Shown: positions 46,210 through 56,342 of the stretch, one piece after another
How the letters are laid out: every line of letters starts with the position of its first letter
How positions within the stretch are numbered: the stretch's first letter is position 1
Assembly (NCBI RefSeq): GCF_006494815.1
Contig: NZ_CP041091.1
Span: 3,424,501 to 3,488,500 of the forward strand
Direction: 5' to 3'
DNA length: 64,000 bases
Source: Nocardioides sambongensis
GTDB taxonomy: Bacteria > Actinomycetota > Actinomycetes > Propionibacteriales > Nocardioidaceae
Position numbers and translations under genes: made by a program
The notes under the pieces: model-generated
Seen by the model: only the letters and a program-made list of their open reading frames with translations
The model's database searches: none
What the model was told of the DNA's origin: nothing

Positions 46210-46324
46210 GAAGTCTCCTCTGGGAACGGCGGGCGCGATCATCCCAACCCGATCGTAGGCGGGAAGATTCCCCGCCCCAGACCCGTCCGGCGCGCCGGAC
46301 GTCAGGAAGCCGGGAAGCCGGAGC

Positions 46325-47161
46325 TCAGGGAGCCGGGAGCGTCATCGAGCGCAGCACGTCGTCGGTGCCGCAGCGCAGCACGTCGGCGACCTGGGTCGAG
46401 CCCACCGGCTCCCGGAAGCCGACCAGCGCCGTCTCCCCGCGGTAGCGGGCTCCGACGAAGATGCCGTGGCCCAGGTCCATGTCGGCGCAGGCGAAGCCCC
46501 GGGGGGCGGTCACCTGGGCGCCGGAGTAGTCCGCGGTGGCGGGCGAGGGCAGGTAGCGGTCCTGCATCCGGAGCAGGTCGTCGCGCATGCTGCGGTCGTG
46601 CAGCACCGGGACCGGCTCGTGCACGGTACGGCGCTTCGCCTCGGCCAGGGTGTTCGGCGCGGCGTCGGCCTGCGAGCGCTCCGAGGAGCCCGCGTCGCCG
46701 TCCCGATCGGCCCCCGCGTCGGCGTCGGCGAACAGCTCGTCCTCGGGTGCTGCCTGCGCCGAGGACTCCTCCGGGGCGATCGAGCCGGCGGCGTCGTTGC
46801 CCCGCTCGGGCTCGCCGTCGGCCAGGGTCGAGACGTCGTCGCTGGTCACGTCGTCGGTGAACTGCAGGCCCAGTCCGATCACGACCACCGCTGCCGCGGC
46901 GCCCAGGACCCCCCGCATCACCCGGCGCCGGCGCCGGGAGGCGAGGTCGGTGACGGTCCCGGTGGCCGGAGCCGTGGGCGGGTCGGTGCGCTCGCCGACC
47001 AGGTCGGCCAGGGTGTCGTCCAGGCGCGCGGCGACGTCGTCGGGCACGGTCTCGGGACCGCCGGCCTCGGCCAGCAGGCGGCGTACCGCCGCGTCCCGGG
47101 CGGGGTCGAGCGGGGCCGGGTCGGTCGCGGACCCGTCGTGCGGGTCGTGGGGGGTGGTCAT
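46325..47161 (-). CDS. Probable SigM-associated anti-sigma/membrane protein (RsmA-like)
   Basis: A 278-residue protein with a cytoplasmic N-terminus (AVRRLLAEAGGPETVPDDVAARLDDTLADL), a single membrane segment (GVLGAAAAVVVIGLGLQF) at ~85-102 and an extracytoplasmic domain. No zinc-binding HxxxCxxC motif is present. It follows sigM by 55 bases in the same direction, the place held by the SigM anti-sigma RsmA in mycobacteria. Role is assigned by position and topology only. ATG 47161 has GAGGACC upstream. Confidence 0.6.
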   Translation of the reverse strand: MTTPHDPHDGSATDPAPLDPARDAAVRRLLAEAGGPETVPDDVAARLDDTLADLVGERTDPPTAPATGTVTDLASRRRRRVMRGVLGAAAAVVVIGLGLQFTDDVTSDDVSTLADGEPERGNDAAGSIAPEESSAQAAPEDELFADADAGADRDGDAGSSERSQADAAPNTLAEAKRRTVHEPVPVLHDRSMRDDLLRMQDRYLPSPATADYSGAQVTAPRGFACADMDLGHGIFVGARYRGETALVGFREPVGSTQVADVLRCGTDDVLRSMTLPAP

Positions 47162-47216
47162 GGGTGGTCCTCGCGGAGGGGGTACGCCGGGAGCGCCGGG
47201 GTCGGTCGCGCGACGC

Positions 47217-47912
47217 TCAGTCGAGCGTCGTGGCGGCCGGCGGTGGCCCGCGGCGGGTCCCTGATCCGACGTCCGTCCCGGTCGGACGGTTCCGCTCCGG
47301 GGCCGCGGAGGGTCGGTGACGCTGCTCACCGTCGGGCAGCAGGTCGGCGAGCAGCACCGAGAGACGGGCCCGGGCCCGCGAGCAGCGGCTCTTCACGGTG
47401 CCCTCAGCGCACTCGAGGATCTCGGCGACCTCCGCCACCGAGTAGCCCTCCATGTCGACCAGCACCACGGCGGCCCGCTGCTCGGGGGTGAGTCGGCCCA
47501 GGGCCTCCAGCACCGCCGCGCGCCGCTCGACCCGGTCGTAGGTGTGGGCCGGATCGGTGCCGGGGTCCGGGTCCACGGTGGTGCGCACCAGGTGCTCGGC
47601 GTCGTCGAGGTCGTCGGGCAGCGGGTCGGTACGACGCACCTGCGCCGACCGCAGCCGGTCCAGGCAGGAGTTGACCACGACCCGGTGCAGCCAGGTGGTG
47701 ACCCGGGCGTCGCCGCGGAACGAGTCCGCCCGTCGGAACGCCGCGATCATCGCGTCCTGGAGCCCGTCGGCAGCGGTCTCGGGATCGCCGCAGGTGCGCA
47801 GCGCGACCGCCCACAGCCGGTCCCGGTGGCGGGCGAAGAGGAGGCCGAACGCCTCGGCGTCCCCGGCGACGTGGGCACGCAAGAGCTCGACATCGGTGAG
47901 CTCAGTGTCCAC
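47217..47912 (-). CDS. sigM: ECF-family RNA polymerase sigma factor SigM
   Basis: A 231-residue ECF sigma factor. Region 2 (RLWAVALRTCGDPETAADGLQDAMIAAFRRADSFRGDARVTTWLHRVVVN) and region 4 (LTPEQRAAVVLVDMEGYSVAEVAEILECAEGTVKSRCSRARARL) are clear. The C-terminus has a Pro/Gly/Arg-rich tail. Its place between a pseudokinase-MurJ unit and trxB-trxA is the conserved actinobacterial sigM position. GTG 47912 overlaps the pseudokinase stop. Confidence 0.88.
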   Translation of the reverse strand: MDTELTDVELLRAHVAGDAEAFGLLFARHRDRLWAVALRTCGDPETAADGLQDAMIAAFRRADSFRGDARVTTWLHRVVVNSCLDRLRSAQVRRTDPLPDDLDDAEHLVRTTVDPDPGTDPAHTYDRVERRAAVLEALGRLTPEQRAAVVLVDMEGYSVAEVAEILECAEGTVKSRCSRARARLSVLLADLLPDGEQRHRPSAAPERNRPTGTDVGSGTRRGPPPAATTLD

Positions 47913-49943
47913 GCACCACCACCTCCGCCAGCTCGGCGCGGAACCCGTCGGGCACCTGCGGCAACGAAGTGAACCACACCAGCAGGTAGCGCCCGGTGGT
48001 CGTGCCCTGGCTGATCGCCTCGGCGTCGGCGGTGATCGTGCTGGAGGTGCCCACGCTGCCGGCGCCGATCGTCGCCTCGCCGGCCGGGGCCTCCTCCGGC
48101 ATCTCCCGACCGATCGACACCTCGACGTCCGCCTCGCCGGCGAGCAGCTGCAGGTCGACCTCGGTCACCGTGCGGATCTCGCCGAGGTCGACGACCAGGC
48201 CGACCCCCGGCTTGAGCGCGGGCGCCTCCGGGCCGAGCTGGTCGTTGTAGGTCGAGGTGCGCCACGCGGTGGCCGGGTCGCCGTCCACCGCCAGCGGCGC
48301 GGTCTCGGGGTTCTCGCCGCCGTCGCCGTAGGGGTCGAAGTCGATCGCCTCGGTGTCGGGGATCGCGGTCGGCGCCACGCTGGGCGCCGGCGAGCTGCCC
48401 CGCACCGGACCGGACTCCTCCTCCTGACCCAGCGGCGTGCGCCCGCGTCCCACGTTGAACGCCAGCACCACCGCCACCAGCAGTACGACGACCAGCCCGA
48501 CGCCGAGCGCGAGCCGGAGCCAGGACCGGCCCGGCACCCCGTCGTCGTCGACCGCGACCCGCTCCGCGGTGCCGGTGTGGTCGGCGTCGTCCCAGGGCCA
48601 GTAGTCGCCCGGCCCCGGGGTGCGGTTGCGGGTGTCGGTGGCGACCTGGACCGGGCTGGGGTTGGCCGCTTGGGCGCGTGCCAGGCGGGCGGCGGCCCCC
48701 TCCGGGGTCTCCGGAGCGAAGAGCGGGCGCTCGGGCGGGTCCTCGAAGGGCGGTGGTGGCGGCGGGGCGTGGCGCGCGCCCGCATCCAGCTCACCTCGTC
48801 GTCCTCGCCGAAGACCGGCATCCCGGCCTCGGTGGGCTGCTCGGTGAGCGCCCGGATCTCCGAGGGCGAGGGGATGTCGAGGTCCTGCTCGTCCGGCGTC
48901 GCGTCCGCGGCGGCCCGCTCGGCCGCCTCGGCCGCCTCGGCCGCCTCGGCCGCCTCGGCCACCGAGGAGATCGCGGTCTCCTGCTCGGCCGTCGGCTCAG
49001 GCTCGGGCTCGGGCTCGGGATCCGGTTCGGGTTCGGGCCGCGGGAGCCGCACCGGCGGGTCGCTCAGCGCCGGCAGCGACACCGGCCGCACCTGGTTGAT
49101 CGGCAGGCTGGCCGCGGCCAGCGCGAACGACATCTCGCTCGCGTCGCCGACGAACTCCATCAGCCGCTCGGAGATCGAGGCCGCGCTGGAGACGTCGGGG
49201 TGCTCGCCGTACCCGACCGCGGGGACGCGCCAGCGATGCTGCTGGGCGGGTTGGCGGCGCTGCTGGTCGATCTCGCGCCAGATCGCGTCCAGCGCGCGCG
49301 GCACCCCGGGGACCATCTGCCGCGGGGCCAGCGGCACGCCGTGGTAGGTCCGGGCGGCGGCGACCTCGGAGGCCGACGGTCCGGGCCAGCGGGCGGTCAG
49401 CGCGCAGTAGAGCAGGCCGCCGATGTCGGCCCGGTCCTGCTCGGTGCCGCCCGGCGGCAGGCCGTGCAGGGCGGCGTCGACGCACAGGCCGATCAGCTTC
49501 ACCCCACCCTGCTGGTCGATCAGCACGTTCTCCGGGTTCAGCCGGCCGTGCGGCACGTCGGCCTCGTGGGCGCGGGCCATCGCCTCGGCGATCTCGGCCA
49601 CCATCCACGCCGCCGGACCGGGGTCGATCGCCCCGCGGTGGGTGACCAGGATGTCCAGCGAGGTGCCGGTGCCCCACTCGTTGACCACGAAGCAGAGGCC
49701 GTCCTGGGTCTCGGCGTCCAGCACCCGCAGGATCCGGGAGTCCAGCACCTTCGCCGAGGAGCGGGCGGCGGCCAGCAGGGACTCGGCCCGCGGGTCGGAC
49801 TCGGTGATCACGTGGAGGGCGACGTACCGCTCGAGGATCTTGTCGTGCGCTCGCCAGAAGCGACCGCCACCGCTCTCGCTCAGCAGGTCGATCAGGCGGT
49901 AGCGGCCGGCGAGCACATCGCCCGGGCGTGTCGACGTAGCCAC
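47902..49943 (-). CDS. MviN-type membrane pseudokinase (frameshifted in this sequence)
   Basis: About 680 residues when repaired. A kinase-like domain at ~8-265 lacks catalysis: the VAIK Lys is His (VALHVI), HRDLKPxN reads PHGRLNPENV without Asp, and DFG is absent (VKLIGL). Then a Pro/Glu- and Ala/Glu-repeat linker, one membrane segment (LALGVGLVVVLLVAVVLAF) and an extracytoplasmic F5/8C-like domain (APLAVDGDPATAWRTS...LVVDLGEIRTVTEVDLQLLA). The break is at GGGG 48764-48767 (repaired as ATPPPPPPFEDPP). GTG 49943 has GAGAGG. It matches the C-terminal half of mycobacterial MviN, separate here from MurJ. Confidence 0.87.
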
Positions 49944-49996
49944 TCCAGTCCTCTCTGATCGCAGGTCAATGGTAGGCCGCTCGGGGGCCGGTGAGG

Positions 49997-51724
49997 TCAT
50001 CCTCGACGAACCCGGGAGAAGACGGTCCGGGTCACCGCGGTGACCTCGGTGAGCCGGAACAGCCCGGCGCTGGCCAGGTAGACCGCGACCGTGCCGCCGC
50101 CCACCAGCGCGACCTCGACCGCGGAGAGCGCCCACCCCGGCTCGCCGAACAGCTCGGTGATCGTGTCGTCCACGACGATGCGCAGCGTCACCGAGACCAC
50201 GGTGACGCCGACGGCCGCCGCGGCGAGGCGCAGCGTGAAACCGAGCCACCCGGTGCGCAGCGCTCCGCTGGTGCCGCGACGGCGCAGCAGCAGGCCGAGG
50301 ACGACCACCGAGATCAGCGACCCGACCGCGTAGGCGGTGATGTAGGCGACGATCAGCGCCGAGGTGGTGTGCTCCGGGTCGGTGCTGCGCACCAGGGCGA
50401 TCGCCACCCCGATGTTGGTGGCCGCGATCGCGCACTGGATGAAGAAGACCAGCCGGTTCTTCTCCAGCGCGTAGAACGCCCGCAGCACCAGGTAGTGGAT
50501 GGTGAAGACCACGATCCCGGCGGCGAACAGCACCAGCGGCTCGACGAACCGCGGATAGGTCTCCGCCGCCGCGCCGTGGCCCCACAGGGCGTGCGCGAGC
50601 GGGAGCGCGATCGCCGGCATCAGCGCGGCGAACGGCACCGCGACCACCAGTGCGGTGCGGACCGTGGCGCTCAGCGTTCGGGTCAGCGAGGCGATGTCGT
50701 CGCTCGCGGCCGACCGGGAGAGCCGGGGCAGGATCGCCGTCGCCAGGGAGACGGTGATGATCGAGTGCGGCACCATCGCGACCAGCATCGCGTTGGAGTA
50801 GATGGTGATACCGGTGCCGTCCGCACCGCTGGCCGTGCCGCCCGAGGCGAGCCGGACGACCACGGTGTAGGCGAGCTGGTTGACGATCACGAAGCCGACC
50901 GTCCAGGCACCCAGCCGCAGGGTGTGGCCCAGCCCGACACCGCGGAAGTCGAAGCGCGGGCGGTAGCGCACGCCCGCCGACCGCAGGTAGGGCAGCAGGA
51001 TCAGGAACTGCGCGGCGATGCCGAGGGTGGAGCCGATGCCGAGCAGCGCCTCCTCACCGGGGGAGAAGCCGCTGTTGGACTCCGCCACCGTGGCCGGCCC
51101 GAAGACGAACAGGTAGGTCACCAGCACCACCACCGAGATGACGTTGTTGGCGATCGGCGCCCACATCATCGGCCCGAACCGGCCGCGCGCGTTCAGCACC
51201 TGCCCGACCAGCACGAACATGCCGTAGAAGAAGACCTGGGGCAGGCAGTAGCGGGCGAAGTCGATCGCCGACTGGCGCTCGTCGGCCATGTCCGGCGCCT
51301 GGTAGGCGTTGCTGAGCAGGACGTCCATCACCAGTGGCGCGGCGGCCACCAGCAGCACGGTGACGCTGCCGAGGAAGAGCAGCGCGAGGGTCATCACCCG
51401 GTTCAGGTACGCCGCCCCGCCGTCGCTGTCGTCCTTCATCGCGCGGACCAGCTGCGGCACCAGCACCGCGTTGAAGACGCCGCCGGCCAGCAGCACGTAG
51501 AGCATGTTCGGCACGGTGTTGGCGACGGTGAAGATGTCCGCGTGCAGGCCCAGCCCGAGGGCCGCGGCCAGCAGCATCGACCGGACGAACCCGCTGGCCC
51601 GGGAGACCACCGTGCCGGCGGCCATCACCATGGTGTTGCGGAGCACGGCACGCTGGCCGTCGTCGTCGCGCGCCAGTCCGGCGGTCTCCTCGACGGCGGG
51701 TCCCTCACCGACGGGTGTGCTCAT
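49997..51724 (-). CDS. murJ: Lipid II flippase MurJ (MviN)
   Basis: A 575-residue MOP-superfamily flippase with about 14 hydrophobic segments: TVVSRASGFVRSMLLAAALG, ADIFTVANTVPNMLYVLLAGGVFNAVLVPQLVRAM, MVPHSIITVSLATAILPRLSR. Translocates lipid II for peptidoglycan. ATG 51724 overlaps the DUF6049 stop (ATGA). The cytoplasmic kinase-like part found in mycobacterial MviN is here in the next gene. Confidence 0.93.
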   Translation of the reverse strand: MSTPVGEGPAVEETAGLARDDDGQRAVLRNTMVMAAGTVVSRASGFVRSMLLAAALGLGLHADIFTVANTVPNMLYVLLAGGVFNAVLVPQLVRAMKDDSDGGAAYLNRVMTLALLFLGSVTVLLVAAAPLVMDVLLSNAYQAPDMADERQSAIDFARYCLPQVFFYGMFVLVGQVLNARGRFGPMMWAPIANNVISVVVLVTYLFVFGPATVAESNSGFSPGEEALLGIGSTLGIAAQFLILLPYLRSAGVRYRPRFDFRGVGLGHTLRLGAWTVGFVIVNQLAYTVVVRLASGGTASGADGTGITIYSNAMLVAMVPHSIITVSLATAILPRLSRSAASDDIASLTRTLSATVRTALVVAVPFAALMPAIALPLAHALWGHGAAAETYPRFVEPLVLFAAGIVVFTIHYLVLRAFYALEKNRLVFFIQCAIAATNIGVAIALVRSTDPEHTTSALIVAYITAYAVGSLISVVVLGLLLRRRGTSGALRTGWLGFTLRLAAAAVGVTVVSVTLRIVVDDTITELFGEPGWALSAVEVALVGGGTVAVYLASAGLFRLTEVTAVTRTVFSRVRRG

Positions 51725-53991
51725 CGGCGCGATGCCCGGGCTCGCCGGATCCGCTTGATCAGGCGGATCGCGATCGCCACGAAGAGGATCGCGACGCCGG
51801 CACCGATGATCCCCCAGATCACGATGCTCACCTGACCGGAGCGGACCGGGACGGTGTCGGAGGAGCCGAGCGGCTCGCCCTCGATGTCGGTCAGCTCGAG
51901 CCGTACGTCGTGGACGCCGGGCCGGGTGGTGTGCACCTCCAGCGACACCGAGGTGCGGCTGTCGGCGCCGAGCACGATCGGGTCGCCGGCATCGATCTCC
52001 ACCCCGGAGTCGCCGTCGGCGACCACCTGGACCTGCACGATGTACTCCAGGTCGTTGCTGATGGTCACCGAGAACCGGCCCGACGAGCTGGACAGGGTGA
52101 CGCCGGGGGGAGCGCTGATCTCGACCGAGCCGAGCCGCCGGTCGATCCGGGCCCGCGACACCGAGAGCCGGGTGGTGGCGCGGTCGTCGCCGCGCAGCTC
52201 GAACGACGTCCCGGCCAGGGCCTCCCGGGTGACCTCGCCGCCGACCGTGGAGTCCTCGCCGAGGATGCTCTGCAGGGTCGCCCCGGACCGGGTGAGCAGC
52301 TCCGCCTCGCCGTAGAGGCTGGGCTGCTGCTCCTGGGCGGCCTGCTCGTCGGGGTAGGTGAGGGAGTCGGCGTCGATCGCGGTCCGCTCGCCGGCGACCA
52401 CCGGGCCGACGCCGGTCAGGCTCAGCCAGGGCTGGTCCAGCCCGTCCCAGAACTCGTCGGCGTCGTCGGCGGAGACCGTCGCGGGGATCTCCAGGAGGAC
52501 CGGGTCCGGGGCGAGGTCGTCCTCGACCAACCGCAGGGCCGCCTCGCTGAGCAGCCGCTGCCGCAGCGCCACCGCGGTCTGCCGGTCGTTGGGGCCGGGA
52601 CCGCCGCTGGCCGCGGCGGAGGAGGTGACCGCCACCGCGGCGCCGTCGACCTCGCCGGTGGCCGGCGCTCCGTCCGGATACTCCTGCTGACCGAACATCC
52701 GGTCGGTGAGCAGCGCCACCGGCTCGTCGGAGAGCTCCGCGAAGACGTCGGGTGCCAGGTAGCCGTCCGGACCGGCGACCGCCGGCGTGGTCGCGGCGTT
52801 CCAGGCGCTGAGCACGTCGCCCTGCTGGTCGCGGGCGGCGGCGTAGAGGTCGGCGGTGGCGGTGCCCGCACCGGAGAGGTCGGGGTCGCCGTAGGGCAGG
52901 GTGAGGATCTCCTCGCCCGTTAGCGCGGGCTGGGCCCGGTCGAGCCAGGGCTGGGCGTTCGGCAGGCCGTCCACGCCCGGCGCGGTGTCCAGGTCGACCT
53001 CCGGCTCCTCGGTGGTCTCCTCGTCGGTCGGCGACTCCGACTCGCCGCCGTCGCCCTCGCCGTCGTCCTCGGGTACGTCGGGCAGCAGCTGGCGCGGGAC
53101 GTTCCCGTTGGCCAGCTTGCGCACGGTGTCCAGCACGGCCGGGTCGACCAGCCAGCTGACGGTGCGGCCGTCCGCGGCCTCGCCGAAGCCGAGCATCCGG
53201 CCCAGGTAGCCGTCGGCGGAGAGTCGACGCTCCCACCGCTTGGTGCGGGTCAGCGACCCGTCGGCGCGGTGGGTGATCGGCGCGCGCAGGGGCAGCACGA
53301 CCGCGGCGTCGACGGTGCCGGCGGGCGCCTCCTTCCCGGTGGGCACGTAGGGCAGGAAGGTCCGTGCCCGTCCGTCCGCGAAGTCGTCGCGGGGGGTGTC
53401 CTCGGAGTAGCCCGACGCGTGCACGCCGAACCAGTAGACCCCCGGCTCGGGGTCGCCGATCTCCTGGCGCAGCACCCGCTGCGGGATGGTCAGGCCGAAC
53501 GTCATCGTGGCCCCGGGTGCGAGCTCGGTGACGGTGTCCCGGATCTCCAGGTCGGTGATCCGCTCCCCGACCGGCGTCTCCGGATCGGAGTCGGCCGCCT
53601 CGACCAGCTCCTCCACCGTGGTCATCGGACCGCCGCAGGTGCCGTCGGCACGGCAGTCGTCGGTGTTCAGGTAGGGGTAGAGGTGGATCTCGTTCCACGC
53701 GACGTCGTCGGTGTTGGTGATCGTGCCGCTGATGGTGACCGGTCCGGTGCGCGGCAGCACGCCGGGGTCGAGGGCGTCGATGGTGAGCGCCAGCGGGGCG
53801 TCGTCCTCGGTCGAGGCCGCCCGGGTGTCGTCGCGCCGGTCCGCGACGCCGACGGTGGACGGCGCCCGAGCCGGTGATGCCGCGGGGGCGTCGGCCCGGG
53901 CGGCGGGCGCGGCTGTCGTCGTACCGATCAGGGTCAGCAGCCCGGTCACGAGGCCCGCGGCGACGCGCAGGGACCGGGAGTGCTGAACCAC
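51721..53991 (-). CDS. DUF6049 surface protein
   Basis: A 756-residue exported protein with an N-terminal signal (SLRVAAGLVTGLLTLIGTTTAAPAARA), a beta-rich NPCBM/fibronectin-like start (VTISGTITNTDDVAWNEIHLYPYLNTDDC with two Cys, DCRADGTC), a large central region with Asp/Glu-rich stretches, and a C-terminal membrane anchor (VSIVIWGIIGAGVAILFVAIAIRLIKRIRR). Family is paired with MurJ in actinobacteria (Rv3909 position). Role unknown; probably a wall-associated partner. GTG 53991. Confidence 0.82.
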   Translation of the reverse strand: MVQHSRSLRVAAGLVTGLLTLIGTTTAAPAARADAPAASPARAPSTVGVADRRDDTRAASTEDDAPLALTIDALDPGVLPRTGPVTISGTITNTDDVAWNEIHLYPYLNTDDCRADGTCGGPMTTVEELVEAADSDPETPVGERITDLEIRDTVTELAPGATMTFGLTIPQRVLRQEIGDPEPGVYWFGVHASGYSEDTPRDDFADGRARTFLPYVPTGKEAPAGTVDAAVVLPLRAPITHRADGSLTRTKRWERRLSADGYLGRMLGFGEAADGRTVSWLVDPAVLDTVRKLANGNVPRQLLPDVPEDDGEGDGGESESPTDEETTEEPEVDLDTAPGVDGLPNAQPWLDRAQPALTGEEILTLPYGDPDLSGAGTATADLYAAARDQQGDVLSAWNAATTPAVAGPDGYLAPDVFAELSDEPVALLTDRMFGQQEYPDGAPATGEVDGAAVAVTSSAAASGGPGPNDRQTAVALRQRLLSEAALRLVEDDLAPDPVLLEIPATVSADDADEFWDGLDQPWLSLTGVGPVVAGERTAIDADSLTYPDEQAAQEQQPSLYGEAELLTRSGATLQSILGEDSTVGGEVTREALAGTSFELRGDDRATTRLSVSRARIDRRLGSVEISAPPGVTLSSSSGRFSVTISNDLEYIVQVQVVADGDSGVEIDAGDPIVLGADSRTSVSLEVHTTRPGVHDVRLELTDIEGEPLGSSDTVPVRSGQVSIVIWGIIGAGVAILFVAIAIRLIKRIRRARASRR

Positions 53992-54167
53992 CCCACGAGC
54001 GTAGTGGGGAGGGTCGGCCCGCTCGCGGAGGGCGGGCCGAACCGGGCCGCCGGTCGGGTCCGGGGGTGAGGGGCGAGGCAGCCGGGGCCGAGGTCGCGCT
54101 GCGCCCTGCGCCGCACGCACCCCGGCGAGGACCGGATGCGGCCCGGCACGCCCTAGACTTCTGCGCC

Positions 54168-55664
54168 GTGACCGACCGCACCGATGCCCCGCCGACCGGA
54201 CCCGCCGGGACCCCCGACGCCGGCGGCGACGCACGGCGGGTGGTCGACGTGCAGGCCGCGGTGACCGCCGAGCTGGACCGGATCGCGCCGGTCGTCGACG
54301 AGCTCGGCGAGCGGTTCGCCGCCGCCGGGCACGAGCTCCACCTGGTCGGCGGCCCGGTGCGCGACGCGATGCTCGGCCGCCGTTCCAACGACCTCGACTT
54401 CACCACCTCGGCGCGCCCGGAGGTGAGCGAGCGGATCCTCCGCGCGTGGGGCGACGCGTGGTGGGACATGGGGCGCGACTTCGGCACCATCGGCGCCCGG
54501 CTGGGCGAGTGGGTGGTCGAGGTGACGACGTACCGGTCCGAGGCCTACGACCCGGACAGCCGCAAGCCCGACGTCGAGTACGGCGACAGCCTGGCCGGCG
54601 ACCTGGGCCGGCGCGACTTCACGGTCAACGCGATGGCGGTGAAGGTGCCCGGGCGCGAGCTCGAGGACCCGTTCGGCGGCGTCGTCGACCTGGCCACCGG
54701 CGTCCTGCGCACCCCCGGTCGCCCCGAGGACTCCTTCTCCGACGACCCGCTGCGGATGATGCGGGCGGCCCGGTTCGCAGCGCAGCTCGGCTTCACCGTC
54801 GCTCCCGAGGTGGTCGCCGCGATGACCGCGATGGCGGACCGGATCGAGATCATCTCCGCCGAGCGGGTGCGCGACGAGCTGGTGAAGCTGATCTCCGCCC
54901 CGCAGCCGCGGCTCGGCCTCGAGCTGCTGGTGGAGACCGGGCTGGCCGACCGGGTCCTCCCGGAGCTGCCCGCGCTCAAGCTGGAGCGCGACGAGCACCA
55001 CCGGCACAAGGACGTCTACGACCACACCCTCACCGTGCTGGAGCAGTCGATCGACCTCGAGGCCCGACTCGGCGAGGACGGCGGCCCCGACTTCGTCTCC
55101 CGGTTCGCCGCGCTGATGCACGACGTCGGCAAGCCGAAGACGCGACGGTTCCTCGACGACGGCACGGTCACCTTCCACCACCACGACGTGGTCGGCGCCA
55201 AGCTGACCCGCAAGCGGATGCGTGCGCTGCGCTTCTCCAACGACGTCACCGACGCGGTCTGCTCGCTGGTCGAGCTGCACCTGCGGTTCCACGGCTACGG
55301 CACCGGCGAGTGGACCGACTCCGCGGTGCGCCGCTACGTCCGCGACGCCGGTGACCAGCTCGCCCGGCTGCACGTGCTGACCCGCGCCGACTGCACCACC
55401 CGCAACCGGCGGAAGGCGCAGCGGCTGGCCCGCACCTACGACGACCTCGAGGCGCGGATCGAGCGGCTCGAGGCCGAGGAGGAGCTGGCCTCGCTGCGCC
55501 CGGACCTCGACGGCAACCAGATCATGGAGATCCTGGGCATCGGCCCCGGCCGCGAGGTCGGCGAGGCGTACAAGTTCCTGCTCGAGCTGCGCCTGGACAA
55601 CGGCCCGATGAGCACCGAGGACGCGACCGCGGCACTGCGGGGCTGGTGGGCCGAGCGCGGCTAG
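54168..55664 (+). CDS. pcnA: CCA tRNA nucleotidyltransferase
   Basis: A 498-residue class II nucleotidyltransferase that adds or repairs the tRNA 3' CCA. Catalytic head VGGPVRDAMLGRRSNDLDFTTSARP (the DxD), then RRDFTVNAMAVKVPG, DPLRMMRAARFAAQLGF and an HD domain (RFAALMHDVGKPKTRR) that many actinobacterial members carry. GTG 54168. The two tRNAs in this window lack encoded CCA, so the enzyme is needed. The NUDIX gene adjacent in mycobacteria is absent. Confidence 0.94.
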   Translation: MTDRTDAPPTGPAGTPDAGGDARRVVDVQAAVTAELDRIAPVVDELGERFAAAGHELHLVGGPVRDAMLGRRSNDLDFTTSARPEVSERILRAWGDAWWDMGRDFGTIGARLGEWVVEVTTYRSEAYDPDSRKPDVEYGDSLAGDLGRRDFTVNAMAVKVPGRELEDPFGGVVDLATGVLRTPGRPEDSFSDDPLRMMRAARFAAQLGFTVAPEVVAAMTAMADRIEIISAERVRDELVKLISAPQPRLGLELLVETGLADRVLPELPALKLERDEHHRHKDVYDHTLTVLEQSIDLEARLGEDGGPDFVSRFAALMHDVGKPKTRRFLDDGTVTFHHHDVVGAKLTRKRMRALRFSNDVTDAVCSLVELHLRFHGYGTGEWTDSAVRRYVRDAGDQLARLHVLTRADCTTRNRRKAQRLARTYDDLEARIERLEAEEELASLRPDLDGNQIMEILGIGPGREVGEAYKFLLELRLDNGPMSTEDATAALRGWWAERG

Positions 55665-55729
55665 CCGGCCGGGTTGGCCCGGGTGGACGTCCCTTCCGCC
55701 GACGGCGTACTCGCAGTATGTTCCGCGGC

Positions 55730-56209
55730 ATGACGGACACGTACGAGAAGCTCCTCGAGGACTCCATCGAGATCGACGCCCCGCCGGCCAAGGTCTGGGC
55801 GCTGGTCACCGACGTCCCGCGGATGGCGCAGTGGAGCCCCCAGGTGGTCCGCTCCACGGTGAAGGGCGGCGTCGTGAAGCAGGGCGCGAAGTTCTCCAAC
55901 ATCAACCGGCAGAAGCTGCTGGTCTGGCCCACCAAGGGCAAGATCGTCCGCTTCTCCCCGCCCACCGACGCGACCCCGGGCGACTTCGCCTTCCGGATCG
56001 CGGAGAACAAGACCATCTGGTCCTTCGCCCTCGAGCCCACCGCGACCGGCACCCGGGTGACCCAGCGCCGGGAGACCCCCGACGGCATCTCCTCGCTCTC
56101 GATGAACCTGACCAAGCACGTGCTGGGCGGCCAGGAGAAGTTCACCGCCGGGCTGCGCACCGGGATGCGGCAGACCCTGGAGCGGATCAAGCGCGAGGCA
56201 GAGGGCTGA
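55730..56209 (+). CDS. SRPBCC (polyketide cyclase/START-like) family protein
   Basis: A 159-residue protein (163 from ATG 55718). LEDSIEIDAPPAKVWALVTDVPRMAQWSPQVV is the typical START-like opening, followed by a beta-sheet and C-terminal helix (RTGMRQTLERIKREAEG). Binds a hydrophobic ligand; the ligand is unknown. No signal or membrane segment. Ends at a strong terminator shared with ino1. Confidence 0.82.
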   Translation: MTDTYEKLLEDSIEIDAPPAKVWALVTDVPRMAQWSPQVVRSTVKGGVVKQGAKFSNINRQKLLVWPTKGKIVRFSPPTDATPGDFAFRIAENKTIWSFALEPTATGTRVTQRRETPDGISSLSMNLTKHVLGGQEKFTAGLRTGMRQTLERIKREAEG

Positions 56210-56260
56210 GGGGCATCCGGACCACCGCCGTCTGAGTCCCCGGCTCCCGGGGTCATGCCG

Positions 56261-56295
56261 AAGGGCCGGCCTCCCCGTGGGGGAGACCGGCCCTT
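56261..56295. terminator. Bidirectional terminator between SRPBCC and ino1
   Basis: AAGGGCCGGCCTCCCC (from 56261) pairs with GGGGGAGACCGGCCCTT, broken by a single mismatch, loop GTGG. It lies between convergent genes and can serve both strands. Confidence 0.8.
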
Positions 56296-56342
56296 CGCCG
56301 TACTGGGTCAACCGGAGGCCGGTCGACCGGACACGTACTGAG

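Noticed and set aside
48929..48966. CRISPR-like repetition in the pseudokinase linker
   Set aside because: Nine-base GCCTCGGCC units are contiguous, in frame and encode Ala/Glu repeats; there are no spacers.
49997..54490. A 1497-codon minus-strand open frame covering murJ and the region opposite the CCA-adding enzyme
   Set aside because: Only the last 575 codons match MurJ; the rest is an out-of-frame reading of the DUF6049 gene in GC-rich DNA.
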